DNA of 64,000 nt from Maea johnstoni (taxonomy: Eukaryota > Annelida > Polychaeta > Spionida > Magelonidae), in contig OZ012684.1 in NCBI GenBank assembly GCA_963942565.1, forward strand, positions 66,361,874 to 66,425,873. Reading direction: 5' to 3'. Under the pieces are notes generated by a model. That model was not told where the DNA came from. It searched no databases and worked only from the letters and a program-made list of their open reading frames with translations. Shown here piece by piece: positions 12,301 to 19,524 of this stretch. The translations under genes and the position numbers were made by a program. Numbering within the stretch: the first letter of the stretch is position 1; each line of letters starts with the position of its first letter.

Positions 12301-15300
12301 TACAATTCGCAAAACAAAGACCTGTTTTTTCGGGGGGACTAACTGTCAGTCAGACTATCCCGCAAAAAATAAAACTCAAAATTTGGCAGCATAAGTTCAT
12401 AGATTTTGTGGAACTGCTCAATCCTCACAATATGACACCCTCATATTCAGTGTCTCTTAATGCAAATTCCCTGTTATCTGACAAACCAGCTTTGATGTTC
12501 CAACCCAAAAGCAAAAAACAGTTGAATGAATTTGAATGGAATCAAGCCTGGGATTCATATATGTCTGTTTATCTAAAAAGATATCCAGAACAGCTTGATC
12601 AGATGCTGACGTATCATCAACACATACAGCGTATGATGGCACGACAAGCTAACTGGCGTGATTACGATTACCATTTCAGGGTAGATCGTGAATATGTCCA
12701 GTTCGACTGGGATATTGTCCGCCCTGATCTGGAGAGAGACGCTTATAACTCTTTTCGTCCCTATACAAAGCAATCCGGAAACCCCTCTTATAAGACCAGC
12801 AGTTCCACCCAATCTATCCCAAAGGGATACTGTTTTGCATACAACACTATTGGGAAACGATGCGTACGAGACAATTGCTCCTTCAAGCACGTTTGTCCAG
12901 AATGCCAAAACAAACATCCAAAATACCAACACGGGAAGACTTTCAAACCTTCTTCCCATGCCAACTCCGGTCAAGGTGGAAGTACTAAGTAAATATTTAG
13001 AAGGATATGAAAATGCTCAGTATATAATAGATGGTTTTACACAAGGTTTTCGTATAAATTTTGATGGTCCTGATTTGCCTTTGACATCTTCCAATTCTTA
13101 TTCTGCCAATCAAAACCCACAAGCTGTGGATCTAAAAATCAAAAAAGAATTAGAATTGGGTAGATTAGCTGGCCCATTCGATTCAGTCCCATTTCAAAAT
13201 TATAAATGTTCACCCTTGGCTCTTAGAGAAAAACAGAACACTGGAAAATACCGTTTATTACATAATTTGTCTTTTCCATATGACGCAACATCAGTCAATT
13301 ACAACATATCAAAAGACGACTCAACCGTTTCTTATTCTAATATAAAAGATGCCATTTCATTGATTCAAGCTGCTTCTCCGCCAGCTTTTATGGCAAAAAC
13401 GGATATCTCCGATGCTTTTCGGATTATTCCTATTCATCCGTCTGACTACCATCTTACAGGTTTCTATTGGAAAGGCTACTATTATGATAAATGCCTACCA
13501 ATGGGTTGTTCATCATCCTGTAAAATCTTTGAACTGTTCTCCTCTGCGTTACAATGGATTTTGAAGGAAAAATTTGGTATAGTCGATGTTGTAAAAATTT
13601 TAGACGACTTCTTGTTCATTGAAGAAGAGTTTCATCAATGTAAGAACAGCTTACAAACCTTCATCACTTTATGTAATGAATTGGGTGTTCCTCTAGCTCC
13701 CCATAAAACAGAAGGGCCATCAACTAGTATTGTTTTCCTTGGTATTGGGTTGGATTCCCAAAAGATGCTAGCTTTCCTTCCTCCAGATAAGTTAGAAAGG
13801 TATTCAAATGAAGTCAAACTTTGTCTATCAAGAAATAAAATGACACTCAAGGAATTACAATCACTGTGTGGGAAACTTCAATTTTCAACTTCTGTAATCA
13901 GGTCAGGGAAAGCTTTCCTCAGAAGAATGTACGATATCCAAATAGGAATAAACAAACCCCACCATTTCATTAGAATAACGTCAGAAGTTAAACAAGATTT
14001 AGAGATTTGGTACCATTTCCTGGAAAATTACAATGGCCAGTCAATTATCAGGAAACCCCCCTTTGGGGATTCCAATACCCTTCACATGTGGTCTGACGCT
14101 TCCAAACTAGGCTTTGGCGCTACCTATGGCACACAATGGATGCAAAGTAAATGGCCAGACAGTTGGGCAAAACTAAACATTGCATTATTGGAAATATTTC
14201 CTATACTTGTGCTTGTTGCCTCGTTTGGTCCAAAAATTCAAAATTCAAAAATTCTATTCCACTGTGACAACTCTGCTGTCGTAGCTATAGTCAACAAACA
14301 AACATCAACAGATAAACTAATTATGAAAGTTGTCCGTCCATTAGTACTTCTTCTATTAGAATATAACATCAACTTAAAAACTGAGCATATTCCAGGGGTT
14401 AATAACGTTCTTGCCGATTCAATTTCTCGGTTTCAGGTACATCCTGCACTACTACATCAATATGGCATGCAGCATTCACCAACACCAATACCACCACACG
14501 TCAGACCAGAAAACTTTTCACTGTTTTAAAACAGATTTTGGACAAGTCTATGTCAAAATCAACAATTCGCTCATACACAAGGCATTGGCATTATTTTCAA
14601 TTGTTTTTGACCAACCGCTTACAAGCTACTACTGCTTTACCTATACCTTCCCTTCATATCGCTCTATTCATTGCACATCTGCATGACAAAAACTTGGCAA
14701 GCAGTACAATAAGATCTTATATAACTACAATATCCTTCATGCATAAATTAGGCAACTTCACTGACCCAACAAAGGCTTGTTTGATAACAAAAACGCTTTT
14801 AGGTCTAAAGAATTCACAGGTACAGCTCTCACAACGCTTACCAATAACCAAAAACATATTGCAAAAAATCATTCAAGCCATATCATTTGCAACCAATGAC
14901 CGCTATGTTAAAATTTTATATACAGCGCTATTTTTATTCACTTATCATGCCTGCCTTAGAGTGGGAGAGGTAGCTCAATCATGCCAAAAAATGCATGCAT
15001 TGACTCTAAATCAGATAACTCAGATCAAAACTAAATCTGGTTTTGGTTATAAAATCAAATTTCTCTCCTACAAACACTCAAAAAATCAAACACCCACTTT
15101 CCACTTACTCCCGTCTAACAAAAACCTTTGCCCTGTGGCCGCGTTGTCTAGCTATCTGGCAGTAAGGCCCACAGGTCAAGGATCGTTGTTTATACATCAA
15201 AACAAAAAATCAGTTACTAGACAGCAAGTAAGTCAATTTCTGAAATTATGCCTAAAATTACAAGGTTATGATCCACAACACTACAATACACATTCTCTTA

Positions 15301-18300
15301 GAATCGGTCGAGCCACTCAGCTTGCAAATGACAATACACACAGCAACATCATTAAAGCAACGGGTAGATGGAAAAGCTCAGCTTACCATAAGTATATTCA
15401 ACCCTCCTATTTTGTCTTACCAAATTAAGATTGCGGTACAGTGTACACATATGCTATTTAATTAATCACTACTATATTGTTACCCCCCTTGTTTCCGTTT
15501 CTTTGGGCTGCCAGTACTGTTTATTGTCACAAACAGTACTTCTTGGCGCACTCTAACGAGGTCAGCCCAAATTTCGCAGTACGAAAATGGCAAATAATGC
15601 CTGTTGCTATCTAGCTACCTAGTAGTTACATGCTTGTCTGCTATTTTCATTCCTGTTTATCACATCAACTTGTTCATCACAATTGTGCAGTGGTTAAATA
15701 CCAAATTAGCATATGTAATGGTTACTGGTATATTATTCACCATATTTATTGTAGTAATATTTATAGCAATTATCACATATTAAATACAATGGTATGTATG
15801 TATATATATATAATCTCATATATGTTATCTTGTAAATACAATTTGATTATAATAAATTATTTATTTATCCATATGCGCGTTACTGGTTATGACACAAAAA
15901 ATCCACGTTTGGCGTGCAAGTCATGCCAAACGAATTTTTGTGCTGTGACCTGGCGCCATCTTTTGGTTGGTCACAAAACTAATCATCCGGGTAACTAGGT
16001 CACCAAGGAAGTGACGTATTGCTCGTGATGTAAACAATACAGACTGAACGCAAAGATCGTTCAGTCAGTATTGAAAATTACACAGCAGCCACCGAGGCTG
16101 TTGTTGTATAGTAGTTTTTAAAATCCCACCACTATGCTTCCCACCCTTTGTACAATATAATTTGTTATTTGCAACAATTTCGGTTACATATTGCTTCTGT
16201 CTAGCTATCTAGCAGGCGCACTCTAACGAGGTCAGCCCAAATTTCGCAGTACGAAAATGGCAAATAATGCCTGTTGCTATCTAGCTACCTAGTAGTTACA
16301 TGCTTGTCTGCTATTTTCATTCCTGTTTATCACATCAACTTGTTCATCACAATTGTGCAGTGGTTAAATACCAAATTAGCATATGTAATGGTTACTGGTA
16401 TATTATTCACCATATTTATTGTAGTAATATTTATAGCAATTATCACATATTAAATACAATGGTATGTATGTATATAGGGTCATTCCGCACTAATTGCGAC
16501 ATAGATGTGAAAAATTAAATCATAATGTATACATTCAATACATATGTATTCTAAAACTAGACATTCTAAAGTTTTGGATTCTTGACTTGGATATAAAAAA
16601 AACATGTGTTTAGTGAACTTTATTGATGGTTTAATTGAGAAAAATGGGAAAGTGTGTGTTGGATGTGTGTCGGATACGACATTGGTTTTTCTTCAATAAA
16701 AACATTCTAAAACATGATAAATGTTACATTTTGGGTTGGACACATGAAATTAAGTTAGTTTGAATAAATGGTAATGAATTTTGAAAAAAAAAATATTTTG
16801 GGTAAAAATAGGCTTTTGTCCAAATACTGGCTGTCGTATCCGACACAAAAAAACATGAAAAAGTTTATTTTTCTCCAAAACTACTGCATCAAAAAAAATG
16901 CCATTTCATGAAAGTCTCAATTATCCCTAGCACTATTAGATCCCAGAATTTGATTTTTGAGGTCTGCTTAAATTTTGGGGGAAATATGTGTTTTTCATAC
17001 GTGTCGGATACGACAAACGTGTCGGATACGACACCCTATCTTAAATATACCCAGCCCATTAATATTCAGGATGATACTTTTTTCAAGGGGAACTCCAAAT
17101 AAGTTTTGAAAATTATATGATCAATACTATTGGGATGAAATAGGCTCAATCCCTCAATTTTAAAGTTAATTGTTAGACCAATTTGAGTGGAATTGATTAC
17201 TTATTATCTAATTATCTAGCGCACATCAAGTGCAGTTATTCCTTGATAATACAGGAAGGAGATGATTAGCATGCCCATCCCTTTTCACATCTGAGAGATT
17301 TTGACCTGCTCTAGAATTGCCATTAAGGGTCTCCTGGGCCATTTAAAGGAATTTTGACAGTGAGGAATTTGAATTGATTACTTATCTAATTATCTAGTGC
17401 ACATCAAGTGCAGTTATTCCTTGATAATCCAGGAAGGAGAGGATTAGCATGCCCATCCTTTCTCACATCTGAGAGATTTTGACCTGCTCTAAAATTGCCA
17501 TTAAAGGTCTCCTGGGCCATTTTAAGGAATTTTGACAGTGAGGAAAGCAGGTAAGACAATTAGGCAAATGTTTAGATAGAAGCCAAATCTGCTTCTTTTG
17601 GGCTTATAAACCAGGGGAGCCTGCTCATCTTCATCAATTCATCAAAGATGGGGAAGAGTAATGCAGAGAGAAGTAAGCTCAAGCGTCTGAAGCAGAAGAA
17701 TGATTCTGAGAAGTATGCTGAAGTACTAGAAACTGACAGAAGAAGGAAGAAGGTGCTACAGGAAAAGCTGAAGAACACACTCACTCCAGTAGAAGCAGAA
17801 AATCTCCAACAAAAACGTCGAGATGATCAGAGAAAATACCGTGCTAAGAAGAAAGCTGCTAAGGAACCATCTTCAACAGGAAATCAAGAGAACAGCCCCA
17901 GCGGTTTCACTAGCACAAGATCACTGAATAAAGCTGTATCTCGAGCAAAGCAGCACTTGCCCAAAGATTCCTCTCGTGAGTGTTCAGTACTGGGGGAATT
18001 GGTAAAGAACCTTAGCCCCAGAAAACGTCAGACCGTATTCAGCAATGTTCCAGAGCCAAAAGCAAGACGTAGACTGATCAGTGAAAAATCTGCACGCAGC
18101 GATGCCATTCCAGAGCAAGTCCTTGATGATGTAAGAGCATTCTACCAGCGAGACGACATAAGTAGAATGTGTCCTGGAAAAAAGGACTATATTTCGATCA
18201 AAACAGATCAAGGGCGGGAGCGGCATCAGAAACGACTCTTACTGATGAATATCAGTGAAGCTCACAGCCTATTTTGCCAAGATTTTGGAGAGGGAGTGAT

Positions 18301-19490
18301 AGGACTTTCCAAATTTGCTGAAATCAGACCAAAGTATGTGATGACAATGACTGCAAGAAGTCAAGACGTATGTCTATGTCGATATCATGAAAATGTTGGC
18401 CTCATCGCTACATCACTGCACAAGCACTGCACAGAAATCCCATCCAACCCAAATGACCTTGTCAAAATGACCCTTTGTGACCTAATGAGGGAGGAATGTG
18501 TAGACAGGAAGTGTGATAACTGTGGTGTTGCACCATCCCTGGATATTTTCCTACAAGATGTGGATGAGAACCTGGATACAACATATTACCAATGGGTGAC
18601 TTCTGATGGTAGGACCACAAAGAAGGCCATCACAGAGAAACTTAGCGATGTGAAGACCAAAATGTACCTACAACTGGAAACGTTTTCTCGCCATGTATAT
18701 GACTCTAAACGTCAGCATATTGAACTAAAACATCTGAAACAGGAAATGAAAGTTGGTGAAATCATCCTGCATGAAGATTTCAGTGAGAATTACACCCTAC
18801 GCCATCAAGATGAAATCATGACGGCCCACTGGAGCTCTGATAGTGCTACATTATTTACAGCTATAGTGTATTATAGACCAGCTGTAGGTGAAGACGTGGA
18901 ACATATCTCATATGGGGTGATATCAGATGAGCTAACACATGACAAAAAAGCAGTATACTCCATCAACAAAGCCATCTTGGCCGATGTGAGTTTGAAACTA
19001 CCTTGGGAGATAGAGCATGTGCACTACTGGTCAGACGGAGCTGCGAGTCAGTTCAAAAATCGGTTTAACTTCTGTAACCTGATGTACCATGAACTCGACT
19101 TCAAGTGTACAGCCGACTGGAGTTTCTTCGCGACTGCTCATGGTAAGGGAGCCATCGATGGAATTGGCGGCGAAGTGAAAAGGGCAGTTTGGCGGTCTGT
19201 ACTTCAAGGCAAGAATGTAGTGTCTACCTCTGATCAGTTCTTTGATGTAGCCCAGAGCCTATGCAGGAAAATCACTGTCCTGAAAGTCAATCAGCAGCAG
19301 ATCAAGGATGACACGGCCCACCTTCCAGAAAGATGGGAAACCTGCCAAGCTGTACAAGGGACACAATCGCTCCACTTCGTGCGACCAGCTGCCGACGGGA
19401 ATATAGTGGTTGGAAGAAATTCTCCCTTCCTCCATCAGCAACAACTTCAACAGAAGACTCTGCTCAAGAGGACACAAGAATGTGCTGCTG

Positions 19491-19524
<34 letters not shown>

